The notes under the pieces: generated by a model
The model's input: only the letters and a program-made list of their open reading frames with translations
Told to the model about the DNA's origin: nothing
The model's database searches: none
Part shown: positions 6,797-14,975 of the stretch, one piece after another
Layout of the letters: the number at the start of each line of letters is the position of its first letter
Numbering within the stretch: the first letter of the stretch is position 1
Program-made: the position numbers and the translations under genes
NCBI RefSeq assembly: GCF_944387675.1
Contig: NZ_CALXFV010000005.1
Span: forward strand, 1 to 40,257
DNA length: 40,257 nt
Origin: an uncultured Flavonifractor sp.
Lineage (GTDB): Bacteria; Bacillota; Clostridia; Oscillospirales; Oscillospiraceae
Direction of reading: 5' to 3'

Positions 6797-8688
6797 CCCT
6801 TGGCCTCCTCCAGCTCCGCCGCCAGCTTCTCCCACCGGGTATACAGCGCGGCGATCTCCTCCTCCAGGGCCTTCTGCTCCTCATACACCTGCTGGAGTTC
6901 CAGGTAGTTGGAGGAGACCTCCTCCGCCTTCAGGGACAGCTCGTACTGCTTCTCCTCCGCCTTGGCCACCGCCCGCTCCGCCGCGGCCACCTGCTTCTCC
7001 AGCTCCTTGGTGCCGCCGGGGCGGCGGGGCTTCTCCTTCTTCTCCGGCTCCGCCTTCGCCGGGGCGGGGGCCTGGGCCTTGGCCCGGTCCCGGGCCGCCC
7101 GGAATTCCTCGAACGTACCCCGGAAGTCGGTGATATGCCCGTCCTCCAGCATCCAGATCCGGTTGGCAAACTGCTTGATGAAGTAGCGGTCGTGAGAGAC
7201 GAAGAGCAGATTGCCCTCGTACTCCGCCACCGCGTCCTCAATCCACTCCCGGCTGGCGATGTCCAGGTGGTTGGTGGGCTCGTCCAGAATGAGCAGGTTG
7301 ATCTTCTCGTCCATGAGCATGCACAGCCGCAGCCGGCTCTGCTCCCCGCCGGACAGGGCGGACACCGGCTTGAACACGTCCTCTCCCCGGAAGTTGAAGG
7401 CGGCCAGCCGGTTGCGGGCGGTCTGGGTGGAGCAGTCCTGGGCGTAGAGCATGGTGTCCACCAGGTTGCGCTCCGGCCGGTCGAAGTGGATGATCTGAGG
7501 CAGGTAACCCACCTTTACCGTCGGCCCCATCCGAAGCTTTCCTCCGTCCGGCGTCTCCTCCCCCAGCAGGATCTTCAGCAGGGTGGATTTGCCGGTGCCG
7601 TTGTCCCCCAGCAGGGCGATGCGCTCCCCGCCCACCACCTCCAGATTCACGTGGTCGAACAGGGTGCGCCCGTCAAAGGACTTTTTCAACTCCTTGATGG
7701 TGAGCACCTCGTCCCCCCGAAACTCCCGCTCCCCGAACTTCATGTCCAGGCGGCGCTCCCGGGTGGGCTTGTCGGTGGTGCGCAGCCGCTCCATGCGCTT
7801 CTCCATGGACTGAGCCCGCTTGAAGGTCTTGTCGTTGCCGGAGTAGGCCCAGATCCGCAGCTGCGCGGCGGCCTTCTCCAGCTGCTCAATCTTGGCCTGC
7901 TCCTTCTCGTACTGCTTCAGCTTCTCCTGATAGCGGCGCTCCTTCTCCTCCACATAAAAGGAGTAGTTGCCGGAATAAAATTCCGCCTTGCCGTCCTGAA
8001 TCTCAATGACCCGGCCCACCACCCGGTCCAGAAACCACCGGTCGTGGGAGATGGCCAGCACGGTCCCCTTGTATTTGTCCAGGTACTCCTCCAGCCACTC
8101 GGTGGCCCGCAGGTCCAGGTGGTTGGTGGGCTCGTCCAGCAGGAGGATATCGGTGTCCTCCAGAATCAGCCGGGCCAGGTTCACCCGGGTCTTCTCCCCC
8201 CCGGACAGGGAGGAGAAGAGCTGGCCCCGCATGTCCCGGGAAATTTGCAGGCCGCTGCACACCTTGTTCAGAGGGGTGGCGGTGTCGTACCCGCCCCCCG
8301 CCTCAAAGGCGGCGGAGAGGGCGTCGTACCGGCGCAGCAGGGCGGGGTCGCTGTCCCCCGCCATCCGCCCCGCCAGCTCCTTCAGCTCCCCCTCCATCTC
8401 GTGCAGCCGCCGGAAGGCGGTCTGGAGCACGTCCTCCACCGTGTACGCCGGAGGATACACCGGAATCTGGGAAATGAGGCCCAGGCCCTTGCCGGGGGCG
8501 ATGCGGATCTCCCCCTCGTCCCAGTCCAGCTCCCCGGTGAGCATTCGGAACAGGGTGGTCTTGCCTGCGCCGTTCCTGCCCAGCAGGCCAACCCGCTCCC
8601 CCTGGTCCACCTGGAAGGTGAGGCCGTCCAGTATTTTTTTGCCTACCTCGAACTCCTTGGACAGGTTCGAGACGGAGATATCTATCAT
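6793..8688 (-). CDS. ABC-F family ribosome-associated ATPase
   Basis: A soluble protein with two ABC ATPase cassettes and no membrane span, in the class that acts on the ribosomal E-site to resolve stalling or antibiotic binding. The first cassette has GLLGRNGAGKTT, LSGGEKTRVNLARL and LLLDEPTNHLDL. The inter-domain linker (about 235-310) is charged and helical. The second cassette has LLGDNGTGKST, LSGGEQSRLRL and LILDEPTNHLD. A Pro/Ala/Lys-rich joint then leads to a C-terminal coiled coil (about 560-631), as in Uup/YdiF-type members. The start is ATG after GGGAGA; the longer upstream frame would run into the mtnA promoter. First gene of the prfA operon. Subfamily and any resistance role are undetermined. 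Confidence 0.93.
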   Translation of the reverse strand: MIDISVSNLSKEFEVGKKILDGLTFQVDQGERVGLLGRNGAGKTTLFRMLTGELDWDEGEIRIAPGKGLGLISQIPVYPPAYTVEDVLQTAFRRLHEMEGELKELAGRMAGDSDPALLRRYDALSAAFEAGGGYDTATPLNKVCSGLQISRDMRGQLFSSLSGGEKTRVNLARLILEDTDILLLDEPTNHLDLRATEWLEEYLDKYKGTVLAISHDRWFLDRVVGRVIEIQDGKAEFYSGNYSFYVEEKERRYQEKLKQYEKEQAKIEQLEKAAAQLRIWAYSGNDKTFKRAQSMEKRMERLRTTDKPTRERRLDMKFGEREFRGDEVLTIKELKKSFDGRTLFDHVNLEVVGGERIALLGDNGTGKSTLLKILLGEETPDGGKLRMGPTVKVGYLPQIIHFDRPERNLVDTMLYAQDCSTQTARNRLAAFNFRGEDVFKPVSALSGGEQSRLRLCMLMDEKINLLILDEPTNHLDIASREWIEDAVAEYEGNLLFVSHDRYFIKQFANRIWMLEDGHITDFRGTFEEFRAARDRAKAQAPAPAKAEPEKKEKPRRPGGTKELEKQVAAAERAVAKAEEKQYELSLKAEEVSSNYLELQQVYEEQKALEEEIAALYTRWEKLAAELEEAKG

Positions 8689-8691
8689 GGC

Positions 8692-8720
8692 TTGTCTCCC
8701 TATTGCATGTGTGGTACAAT
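8692..8720 (+). promoter_or_regulatory. sigma-A-type promoter of mtnA
   Basis: TTGTCT is followed by a 17-bp spacer and TACAAT, with a TGG extension before the -10. Transcription would start about 20 bp before the mtnA ATG, with AAGGAGG in between. The -35 lies just outside the divergent ABC-F start codon, so the two genes share a very short control region. Confidence 0.7.
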
Positions 8721-8747
8721 TTGCTCCAGAAAAAGGAGGTCCTGCAT

Positions 8748-9737
<990 letters not shown>

Positions 9738-9765
9738 AGGCGGGCGCGCGGTGCGCGCCCCACGT

Positions 9766-9796
9766 GCCGCCGGACAAAGGTCCGGCGGCCTTTTTT
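9766..9796 (+). terminator. intrinsic terminator of mtnA
   Basis: A perfect 10-bp stem (9766-9775 with 9780-9789) with an AAAG loop is followed by six T. A second GC-rich hairpin lies just upstream (about 9743-9760). The T-run overlaps the stop codon of the convergent murF gene, so murF ends inside this terminator. Confidence 0.8.
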
Positions 9797-11186
9797 ACAC
9801 CTCCTTGGTGATGGTGAGCAGGTACTCCACCAGCTCCTCCATGGCCATGCCTCTAGAGGCCTTGACCAGAATGGTGGCGCCGGGCCGCACCAGCTCATCC
9901 AGCACCGGCTTGGCCTGCTCCTTGTTCTGGCAGTACCAGCACTGGGGTACCCCGGCCTCCCGGGCGGCGGTATAGATGTGGTGGGCCAGCTGACCCACCG
10001 CCACCAGGCAGCCGATGCCCGCCTTGGCCAGATAGGCCCCGATGCCGGCGTGGAGGGCGGGGGCCAGGGGACCCAGCTCAAACATGTCACCCAGCACGGC
10101 GATCTTGTACGCTCCGTCGGTATTGGAGAGTACCTCCACCGCCGCCCGCATGGACTGGGGATTGGCGTTGTAGGTGTCGTTGAGGATGGTGATGTCCTCC
10201 TGCCGGTTGAGGATGTTCATCCGCATTTTGGTGGGGGCGAAGTGGAGCACCCCGGCGGCAATCTCCGGGGCGGTCAGCCCAAAGTGCTCCCCCACGGCGG
10301 CGGCCATCAGGGTGGGGTAGATCATGTGCTCCCCCAGGGCGGGGATTTCCGCCCGGAAGCTCCCCCTGGGGGTGGTGAGCCGGCAGGTGAGCCGGCTCTT
10401 GCCATCGCTGCTCAGCTCGGTGGCCCGGAAGTCCAGGCCCTCCCCCGCCCCCACCCGCACAAAGGGGAAGGGCAGCGACCCGGGCAAGGTGTTCAGCAGG
10501 GGATCGTCTCCGTTGATGACGGCCAGGGCGTGGGGTTTGGCGTGGTGGAAAATCTCGCTCTTGGCCGCCAGGATCTTCTCCCGGGAGCCGAAGTGCTCAA
10601 TGTGGGAGTCCCCGATGTTGGTCATCAGCACCACGTCCGGCTCCACCAGGGCGGAGAGGTAGTCGATCTCTCCGGCGTGGTTCATTCCCAGCTCCAGTAC
10701 CGCCATCTGGTGCTCCGGCCGGAGGCGGAACAGGGTGAGGGGAACGCCGATGTCGTTGTTCAGGTTGCCCTCGGTTTTGAGCACGCTGTACTTCTCCCCC
10801 AGCACCGCCGCCACCATGTCCTTGGTGGTGGTCTTGCCCACCGAGCCGGTAATGGCGATCACCGGGACGGGGAACTTGCTTTTGTAATACTTGGCCAGGT
10901 CCCGCAGGGCCTTGTGGGTGGACTCCACCTTGATATAAAACTTTCCGGGCAGATAGCTCTCCCGCTCCCGCTGGGTGAAGCATCCGGCGGCGCCCCCCTC
11001 CAGGGCGGCGTTGATATAGGCGTGGCCGTCAAACCGCTCCCCCACCAGGGGAATGAACAGAGATCCGGGGTGGATGGTGCGGCTGTCGGTCTCCACCCGG
11101 CCGACGGTGCGCTTCAGGTCTCCAAACTCCCCCAGCAGGCTGCCGTGTACCGCCTCCAGAATCTCTCCTATGGTCATGGGTTCCAT
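9795..11186 (-). CDS. murF: UDP-MurNAc-tripeptide--D-Ala-D-Ala ligase
   Basis: Adds the D-Ala-D-Ala dipeptide to UDP-MurNAc-tripeptide, completing the pentapeptide precursor of peptidoglycan. The N-terminal substrate domain includes RVETDSRTIHPGSLFIPLVGERFDGH. The ATP-binding P-loop ITGSVGKTTTKD is near residue 112, followed by TEGNLNNDIGVPLTL and ELGMNHAGEI. The C-terminal domain has ILNDTYNANPQSM and VLGDMFELG. It is 463 aa. The ATG chosen is the first with an upstream AGAGGAAG; a second ATG three codons later is possible. It follows ddl by 34 bp, a natural pairing because Ddl makes its dipeptide substrate. Confidence 0.96.
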   Translation of the reverse strand: MEPMTIGEILEAVHGSLLGEFGDLKRTVGRVETDSRTIHPGSLFIPLVGERFDGHAYINAALEGGAAGCFTQRERESYLPGKFYIKVESTHKALRDLAKYYKSKFPVPVIAITGSVGKTTTKDMVAAVLGEKYSVLKTEGNLNNDIGVPLTLFRLRPEHQMAVLELGMNHAGEIDYLSALVEPDVVLMTNIGDSHIEHFGSREKILAAKSEIFHHAKPHALAVINGDDPLLNTLPGSLPFPFVRVGAGEGLDFRATELSSDGKSRLTCRLTTPRGSFRAEIPALGEHMIYPTLMAAAVGEHFGLTAPEIAAGVLHFAPTKMRMNILNRQEDITILNDTYNANPQSMRAAVEVLSNTDGAYKIAVLGDMFELGPLAPALHAGIGAYLAKAGIGCLVAVGQLAHHIYTAAREAGVPQCWYCQNKEQAKPVLDELVRPGATILVKASRGMAMEELVEYLLTITKEV

Positions 11187-11220
11187 AACTGCTAGCTTCC
11201 TCTCTCTTCTCTTCTGTCCC

Positions 11221-12264
11221 TTACCGGCCCTGCCGGCGGGCCTCCAGGGAGGCCTCCACAATCCGGCGGCACAGCTGCCGGTAGTCGATGCCAACCGCCG
11301 CCGCCTCCTGGGGCAGCAGGCTGGTGGGGGTCATACCGGGCAGGGTGTTGATCTCCAGGAACCAGGGTTCCCCCCCGGCATCCACAATAAAGTCCGCCCG
11401 GGAATAGACGCTCAGCCCCAGGGTCTCGTACACCCGCAGGGCGGCGGAGCGCAGCTTCTCCTCAGTCTGGGGCGGGATCTCCGCCGGACAGACCTCCACC
11501 GCCGCGCCGGGCTGGTACTTGTTGGCGTAGTCGTAAAAGCCCTCCTTGGGGATGATCTCAATGGAGGGCAGCGCTCTGTCCTCCAGAATGCCCACCTGGA
11601 TTTCCCGGCCGCTGATATATTCCTCCAGCACCGTCCGGCCCCCCAGGGCCAGGCCGTCGGTGAGCGCCTGCCGCAGCTCGCCGGCGGTGTGGGCGATGGA
11701 CACCCCGATGGAGGACCCGCTGGCCACCGGCTTCACCACCAGGGGCAGCCGGGCGGTGCGCACCAGCTCCTCAACGTCCTCCGCCCCGTATGTCACCGTC
11801 TTCCAGCCGGGCGTATTCACCACATCGGCCACCAGACGCTTGGTCAAATCCTTGTCCATGGCGATGGCGCTGCCCAGATAGCCCGCCCCGGTGTAAGGGA
11901 TGCCCATCAGCTCCAGGGCCGCCTGAACCTTGCCGTCCTCCCCGCAGCTGCCGTGGAGGGCAAGAAATACCAGATCCGCCATCTGGCACAGCTCCAGCAC
12001 ATGGGGGCCGAACATGCTCCGGCTCTCCCCCGGGCGGCTGCGCCGCACCTGCTCCAAATCGGGGGCCTCCCGGCTCACCCGCTTAAAGGCCTCCGGCACC
12101 GGGGCGTCAAAAAATGCCTCCGCCGCCCCTTCCGTGCCAAAATACAGGTCCACCAGCCCCGCCCGATGGCCCAGCTCCCGCAGGGCGTCAGTCACCATGG
12201 CCCCTGTGGACAGGGATACGTTCCGCTCCGGGGAAAGGCCGCCGGCCAATACAACAATCTTCAT
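11221..12264 (-). CDS. ddl: D-alanine--D-alanine ligase
   Basis: ATP-grasp enzyme that joins two D-alanines for the peptidoglycan stem peptide. Motifs are VLAGGLSPERNVSLSTG (N-terminal loop), FLALHGSCGEDGKVQ, PLVVKPVASGSSIGVS (ATP-grasp) and WFLEINTLPGMTPTSLLP. The omega-loop segment FYDYANKYQPGA keeps the Lys-Tyr pair typical of D-Ala-D-Ala enzymes, not the substitutions seen in D-Lac or D-Ser ligases, so vancomycin-type altered termini are not suggested. It is 347 aa. The ATG follows GAGGTG. First gene of ddl-murF, with a strong promoter and a palindrome upstream. Confidence 0.95.
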   Translation of the reverse strand: MKIVVLAGGLSPERNVSLSTGAMVTDALRELGHRAGLVDLYFGTEGAAEAFFDAPVPEAFKRVSREAPDLEQVRRSRPGESRSMFGPHVLELCQMADLVFLALHGSCGEDGKVQAALELMGIPYTGAGYLGSAIAMDKDLTKRLVADVVNTPGWKTVTYGAEDVEELVRTARLPLVVKPVASGSSIGVSIAHTAGELRQALTDGLALGGRTVLEEYISGREIQVGILEDRALPSIEIIPKEGFYDYANKYQPGAAVEVCPAEIPPQTEEKLRSAALRVYETLGLSVYSRADFIVDAGGEPWFLEINTLPGMTPTSLLPQEAAAVGIDYRQLCRRIVEASLEARRQGR

Positions 12265-12302
12265 ACAGCTACACCTCGTCCGCGCCATTCCATTGTTGCA
12301 AG

Positions 12303-12331
12303 TATACCATATGATATGCGCTAATGGTATA
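12303..12331. promoter_or_regulatory. operator-like palindrome at the ddl start site
   Basis: TATACCAT, 13 bp, then ATGGTATA form a perfect 8-bp inverted repeat with half-site centres 21 bp apart, about two helical turns. It spans the predicted ddl transcription start and touches the end of the -10. The inner half also builds a second TGGTATACT -10 on the minus strand. It could be an operator or a pair of overlapping promoters; no regulator is assigned. Confidence 0.45.
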
Positions 12332-12359
12332 TTATAGCACGCTTTTCCCCCATACTCAA
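12331..12359 (-). promoter_or_regulatory. sigma-A-type promoter of ddl-murF
   Basis: On the minus strand TTGAGT, a 17-bp spacer and TATAAT are present, with TGC directly before the -10. This is one of the best promoter matches in the window and would give a leader of about 60 nt for ddl. Confidence 0.75.
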
Positions 12360-12416
12360 CCACTATTCCCGCTTTTTAGCCGCCCGCGCAAAACCTGCAC
12401 TTGCAGCCTGAGCGGG

Positions 12417-12449
12417 GTGTTCCGCCGCGCGCCTGTCGCGGCGGAACAC
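12417..12449. repeat. perfect 13-bp-arm hairpin
   Basis: Arms 12417-12429 and 12437-12449 are exact reverse complements around a 7-base loop. There is no T-run on either side, so it is not a classical terminator. It is part of the gene-free stretch between ddl and rbr. Confidence 0.7.
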
Positions 12450-12495
12450 AGATTTCACTGCGGGCGCGGCTGCTGGGAGCTTTTCCACAAGCTGA

Positions 12496-12531
12496 GCTGC
12501 GCCCGCCTGTCCGGAGACAGGCGGGCGCAGC
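12496..12531. repeat. perfect 16-bp-arm hairpin
   Basis: Arms 12496-12511 and 12516-12531 pair perfectly around a CGGA loop. It is GC-only and lacks a T-run. It lies about 25 bp from the rubrerythrin remnant. It could be a small palindromic repeat element; other copies in the genome would be needed to say so. Confidence 0.7.
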
Positions 12532-12556
12532 AGTATGCCCTGGATCTTCGATTTTC

Positions 12557-12626
12557 CTAATCGTTGACCGCACGCAGTTCAAAATAGGCCTGGGGATACA
12601 CGCACACGGGGCAGACCCCGGGGGCT
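12557..12626 (-). pseudogene. remnant of a second rubrerythrin gene (3' end)
   Basis: This 70-bp stretch is a diverged direct repeat of the last 70 bp of rbr, 229 bp away. On the minus strand it reads [22 protein letters not shown] then a stop, against [22 protein letters not shown] in the intact gene. About six bases differ, and two of the codon changes are silent. Homology stops abruptly at its upstream edge, where a 24-bp palindrome begins. The likeliest reading is the C-terminal rubredoxin-like end of a former paralogue, cut off by rearrangement. A partial tandem duplication followed by drift is the alternative. Confidence 0.7.
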
Positions 12627-12628
12627 GC

Positions 12629-12652
12629 CCCCGTCCGCCATGGCGGACGGGG
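12629..12652. repeat. 24-bp perfect palindrome at the remnant breakpoint
   Basis: Two 12-bp arms meet with no spacer (12629-12640 and 12641-12652). It starts two bases after the rubrerythrin homology ends, so it marks the rearrangement point. Confidence 0.65.
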
Positions 12653-12664
12653 ACCCCTTCCCTT

Positions 12665-12698
12665 ATAAAAAGTCCGGGTGGAGTGAATCCACCCGGAC
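12665..12698 (-). terminator. intrinsic terminator of the perR-dfx-rbr operon
   Basis: Read on the minus strand, a perfect 11-bp stem (12672-12682 with 12688-12698) with a 5-base loop is followed by TTTTTAT. It lies about 90 bp after the rbr stop codon, which is the right place and direction to end that operon. Confidence 0.75.
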
Positions 12699-12703
12699 AC
12701 AAG

Positions 12704-12759
12704 GTTTTTGCAGACAAAAACGCTTGTACGGCGTTACCGCCGCCCCATCTGCGATGGGG
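12704..12759. repeat. two small perfect hairpins between terminator and rbr
   Basis: GTTTTTG/CAAAAAC (12704-12710, 12715-12721) and CCCCATC/GATGGGG (12743-12749, 12753-12759) both form 7-bp stems. A GGGGACCCC motif follows the second and also occurs at 12649-12657. A 13-base piece near 12767-12780 is the inverted form of a piece inside the rbr 3' end. The stretch looks like a mosaic of short rearranged pieces. Confidence 0.5.
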
Positions 12760-12785
12760 ACCCCAAGAAGCCCCCGGAACGGCTC

Positions 12786-13319
12786 TTAATAGTTGACCGC
12801 ACGCAGCTCAAAGTAGGCCTGGGGATGCGCGCACACGGGGCAGACCCCGGGGGCTTCTTTGCCGAAGTGGATGTGGCCGCAGTTGCGGCACTTCCACATA
12901 TACTCGTCGCCCCGCTTGAACACCATGCCCTCCTCCAGGTTCTTCAGGAGGGTCAGGTAGCGCTCCTCATGCTCCTTCTCAATCTTCAGCACACCTTCAA
13001 ACAGGAAGGCCAGCTTCTCAAAGCCCTCCTCCCGGGCGGTATCTGCCATCTCCCGGTACATCTGGGTCCACTCCTCGTTCTCGCCGGCGGCGGCGGCCTT
13101 CAGGTTGGCCGCGGTGTCGCCGATGCCGTTCAGCTCCTTGAACCACAGCTTGGCGTGCTCCTTCTCGTTGCCGGCGGTCTCCTCAAAGATGGCCGCGATC
13201 TGCTCGTAGCCCTCCTTCTTGGCCTTGCTGGCAAAATAGGTGTACTTGTTGCGGGCCATGCTCTCCCCCGCAAACGCCTTCCACAGATTGGCCTCGGTCT
13301 TGCTGCCTTTCAGTTCCAT
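12786..13319 (-). CDS. rbr: rubrerythrin
   Basis: Cytosolic non-haem iron peroxidase that reduces hydrogen peroxide in anaerobes. The N-terminal ferritin-like domain (about 1-140) carries di-iron ligands in [27 protein letters not shown] and [12 protein letters not shown]. The C-terminal rubredoxin-like domain has two Cys pairs, CRNCGH and CPVC, for one iron. The product is 177 aa, standard. An AAGGAAGG precedes the ATG. Last gene of a perR-dfx-rbr operon; its 3' end has a diverged duplicate downstream. Confidence 0.96.
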   Translation of the reverse strand: MELKGSKTEANLWKAFAGESMARNKYTYFASKAKKEGYEQIAAIFEETAGNEKEHAKLWFKELNGIGDTAANLKAAAAGENEEWTQMYREMADTAREEGFEKLAFLFEGVLKIEKEHEERYLTLLKNLEEGMVFKRGDEYMWKCRNCGHIHFGKEAPGVCPVCAHPQAYFELRAVNY

Positions 13320-13374
13320 TTGAAACGCCTTCCTTCCCTTAATTTTTATATGAATGGTTTGATGGAACCTTCAA

Positions 13375-13764
13375 TCAGCCCTCGCCCTTCCAGAAGCCGT
13401 GGAGGTTGCACAGCTCATAGGCCGTCACCTTTCCGTCTCCATAAGCAAAGGTCTTCAGCTCCGGCTTGTCGCCCGGCTTGGGGAACTTCATCACCACGGT
13501 GTCCTCACCCACCGCGGCAATCAGGGGGATATAGTGCTCCGGCAGCATGGGGTGCTCCACGCTGCCCACCTTCACGGTGACGGAAGCGCCGCTGCCGTGG
13601 GCCGTCTTCTCCACCACAGGCACATGCTTCTCCAGCGCGCCGTCGGTGGTGTTGGGGGTGAGCTCCTCCATCTTTTGGCCGCAGCAGAACAGAGGCACCC
13701 CCTTGTCCACCACCTTGAACGCGATATTGCCGCAGTGCGCGCAGCGATACAGCTTAAACTCCAT
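13375..13764 (-). CDS. dfx: desulfoferrodoxin (superoxide reductase)
   Basis: Reduces superoxide to hydrogen peroxide without making oxygen, suiting an anaerobe. The N-terminal desulforedoxin-like centre has YRCAHCGN and FCCGQKM, giving the four Cys ligands of a Fe(SCys)4 site. The catalytic Fe(His)4(Cys) centre is provided by LEKHVPVVE, EHPMLPEHYI and CNLHGFW. It is therefore the two-iron-centre form and not neelaredoxin. It is 129 aa. It lies between perR and rbr, so the peroxide it makes can be removed by the next gene product. Some relatives are annotated dfx or rbo; the symbol is by family. Confidence 0.94.
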   Translation of the reverse strand: MEFKLYRCAHCGNIAFKVVDKGVPLFCCGQKMEELTPNTTDGALEKHVPVVEKTAHGSGASVTVKVGSVEHPMLPEHYIPLIAAVGEDTVVMKFPKPGDKPELKTFAYGDGKVTAYELCNLHGFWKGEG

Positions 13765-13829
13765 TTTTTCGAACCACCTTTCTTAAAATCTTATTTTATT
13801 CCCGCTTTCGGGTCTTTGATTCCAGAGTC

Positions 13830-14213
13830 TCACTGGAGGTTTTTACATTTGACGCAGGTCCCCCGGAACAGCACCTCATGCCCCGTCACGTCATGGCCGC
13901 TGGCCAAAAGCGCCTGCTCGTCCAGCCCGGCGTCATAGGGCAGGTCCAGATCGTACACCGCCCCGCAGACCTGGCAGCAGAAATGGGGATGGGCGGCGGT
14001 ATTGTAGTCGTACCGCTCCACCGGAAAGGCCATTCGGGTAATGCTCCCCTCGTCCGCCAGCAGATTCAAGTTGCGGTACACCGTCCCCAGACTGAGACTG
14101 GGATTCTCCGGCTTGAGCCACTGGTACACCATCTCCGCCGTGGGATGCTCCTGGGTGTGCTTGAGCGCCTCATAAATCAGCTCCCGCTGCCTGGAGTAGC
14201 GCTTTCCGTTCAT
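13830..14213 (-). CDS. perR: PerR-type Fur family peroxide sensor and repressor
   Basis: Metal-dependent transcription repressor. A winged-helix domain occupies about residues 1-80 (YSRQRELIYEALKHTQEHPTAEMVY; GTVYRNLNLL recognition helix). The dimer and metal domain follows, with RYDYNTAAHPHFCCQVCG holding the His ligands expected for PerR, and two CxxC pairs, CQVC and CVKC, for structural zinc. The Asp after ERY fits PerR and not Fur, but the assignment rests on motif reading and on its operon with dfx and rbr. It is 127 aa. A near-perfect PerR/Fur-type box covers its own start site, so autorepression is likely. Confidence 0.9.
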   Translation of the reverse strand: MNGKRYSRQRELIYEALKHTQEHPTAEMVYQWLKPENPSLSLGTVYRNLNLLADEGSITRMAFPVERYDYNTAAHPHFCCQVCGAVYDLDLPYDAGLDEQALLASGHDVTGHEVLFRGTCVKCKNLQ

Positions 14214-14239
14214 GATCCACCTCGCTTTCTCTCTTCTCT

Positions 14240-14262
14240 ATAACAGTAATCATTATTGTTAT
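14240..14262. promoter_or_regulatory. PerR/Fur-type box
   Basis: A 23-bp palindrome of 11-1-11 design with one mismatched pair, AT-rich in a GC-rich genome. The core TAAT-N-ATTA layout fits the PerR box consensus (7-1-7 TTATAAT-type). It overlaps the predicted transcription start of perR-dfx-rbr, so bound repressor would block RNA polymerase. Confidence 0.8.
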
Positions 14263-14266
14263 TAAT

Positions 14267-14295
14267 ATAATAGCAGATTTTCCTGCGCCGCGCAA
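14267..14295 (-). promoter_or_regulatory. promoter of perR-dfx-rbr
   Basis: On the minus strand TTGCGC, a 17-bp spacer and TATTAT are present, with TGC before the -10. The start site falls inside the PerR box. The -35 is weak, in keeping with a regulated promoter. Confidence 0.65.
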
Positions 14296-14391
14296 GTGTT
14301 TTTTTCAAAAAGGCCAAAAATTTTTTGCATAGTTTTTTTCTCTGCGCCCACACTAACTTTTACAGCCCATTGAAACAACAGGAGGAGAAAT

Positions 14392-14637
14392 ATGAAACGA
14401 AACCTGACCTTTCTTGTTCTGGCGGCTGCCCTGGTTCTTTCGCTGGCGGCCTGTACGCCCAACGTGCCGGAGACGGTCTCCCCCACCCCCTGGATCACCG
14501 CCACGCCTGCGCCGGCGGTCACCTCCACTCCGGAGGGCATTCTGGATGACATTGGGGAGGCGGGCAAGGACATCGCCGACGACATCGGGGAGGCGGCCAA
14601 GGACGCCACTGACAACGTGAAAAAGGCCCTCCGCTGA
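14392..14637 (+). CDS. small lipoprotein with amphipathic 11-residue repeats
   Basis: Unknown family. The first 21 residues are a lipoprotein signal (MKRNLTFLVLAAALVLSLAAC) with the lipobox L-A-A-C, so the mature protein should be lipid-anchored outside the membrane. A Thr/Pro-rich linker follows (about 22-48). The C-terminus contains two 11-residue units, DDIGEAGKDIA and DDIGEAAKDAT, and then DNVKKALR, an LEA-like amphipathic helix. It is 81 aa. GGAGGAG lies just before the ATG. It stands alone between divergent perR and the rib promoter; I see no clear promoter or terminator of its own. Confidence 0.8.
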   Translation: MKRNLTFLVLAAALVLSLAACTPNVPETVSPTPWITATPAPAVTSTPEGILDDIGEAGKDIADDIGEAAKDATDNVKKALR

Positions 14638-14660
14638 CCGGAGATTTGCCGCCGGCACGC

Positions 14661-14689
14661 TTGACAACGGCCTGCCGGCGGCGTATACT
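14661..14689 (+). promoter_or_regulatory. promoter of the rib operon
   Basis: TTGACA, a 17-bp spacer and TATACT: a consensus -35 with a near-consensus -10. The predicted start is about 15-20 bases ahead of the FMN riboswitch. Confidence 0.85.
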
Positions 14690-14711
14690 TACCTTTGTCA
14701 AGTGAATCAGG

Positions 14712-14820
14712 TCTTCAGGGCAGGGTGCAAGTCCCTACCGGTGGTATAGCCCACGAGCCGTAACAGGTATGATTCGGTGCAATTCCGAAGCCGACAGTCA
14801 CAGTCTGGATGGAAGAAGAT
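14712..14820 (+). promoter_or_regulatory. FMN riboswitch (RFN element) aptamer
   Basis: The RFN element is recognisable by its conserved blocks in order: CAGGGTGCAAGTCCCTACCG, GGTATAGCCCACGAGC, GATTCGGTGCAATTCCGAAG, CCGACAGTCACAGTCTGGAT and the closing GGAAGAAGA. FMN binding is expected to favour the downstream terminator and switch off riboflavin synthesis. Confidence 0.96.
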
Positions 14821-14923
14821 CGTCATGGGGCGGGAGGCGTGCTCCCGCGGGCTGCGATTGCTCTGGTGTGTGCGGACATGCCGGAGCTTTTTCTGTTTGG
14901 AGGGGATTCCCCTCTCCCTTTTC

Positions 14924-14962
14924 CTTGCCCTGAACGGCCGTTCGGGGCAAGTTTTGTTTTTT
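14924..14962 (+). terminator. FMN riboswitch expression-platform terminator
   Basis: A 12-bp stem with one G-U pair (14924-14935 with 14940-14951) and a GGCC loop is followed by a T-rich run. It lies between the aptamer and ribD, as expected for control by premature termination. A GGGGATTCCCC hairpin at about 14902-14912 lies between aptamer and terminator and may belong to the alternative fold. Confidence 0.88.
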
Positions 14963-14975
14963 CGGAGATGATGGT

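Noticed and set aside
12324..12717. Open frames of 78 and 113 codons between ddl and rbr
   Set aside because: They run through perfect hairpins and a terminator, have no good ribosome site, and give Cys/Arg/Pro-rich nonsense. The patch is better explained as repeats and a remnant.
12417..12759. Clustered hairpins as a CRISPR array
   Set aside because: The arms differ from one another, spacing is irregular and no cas gene is present.
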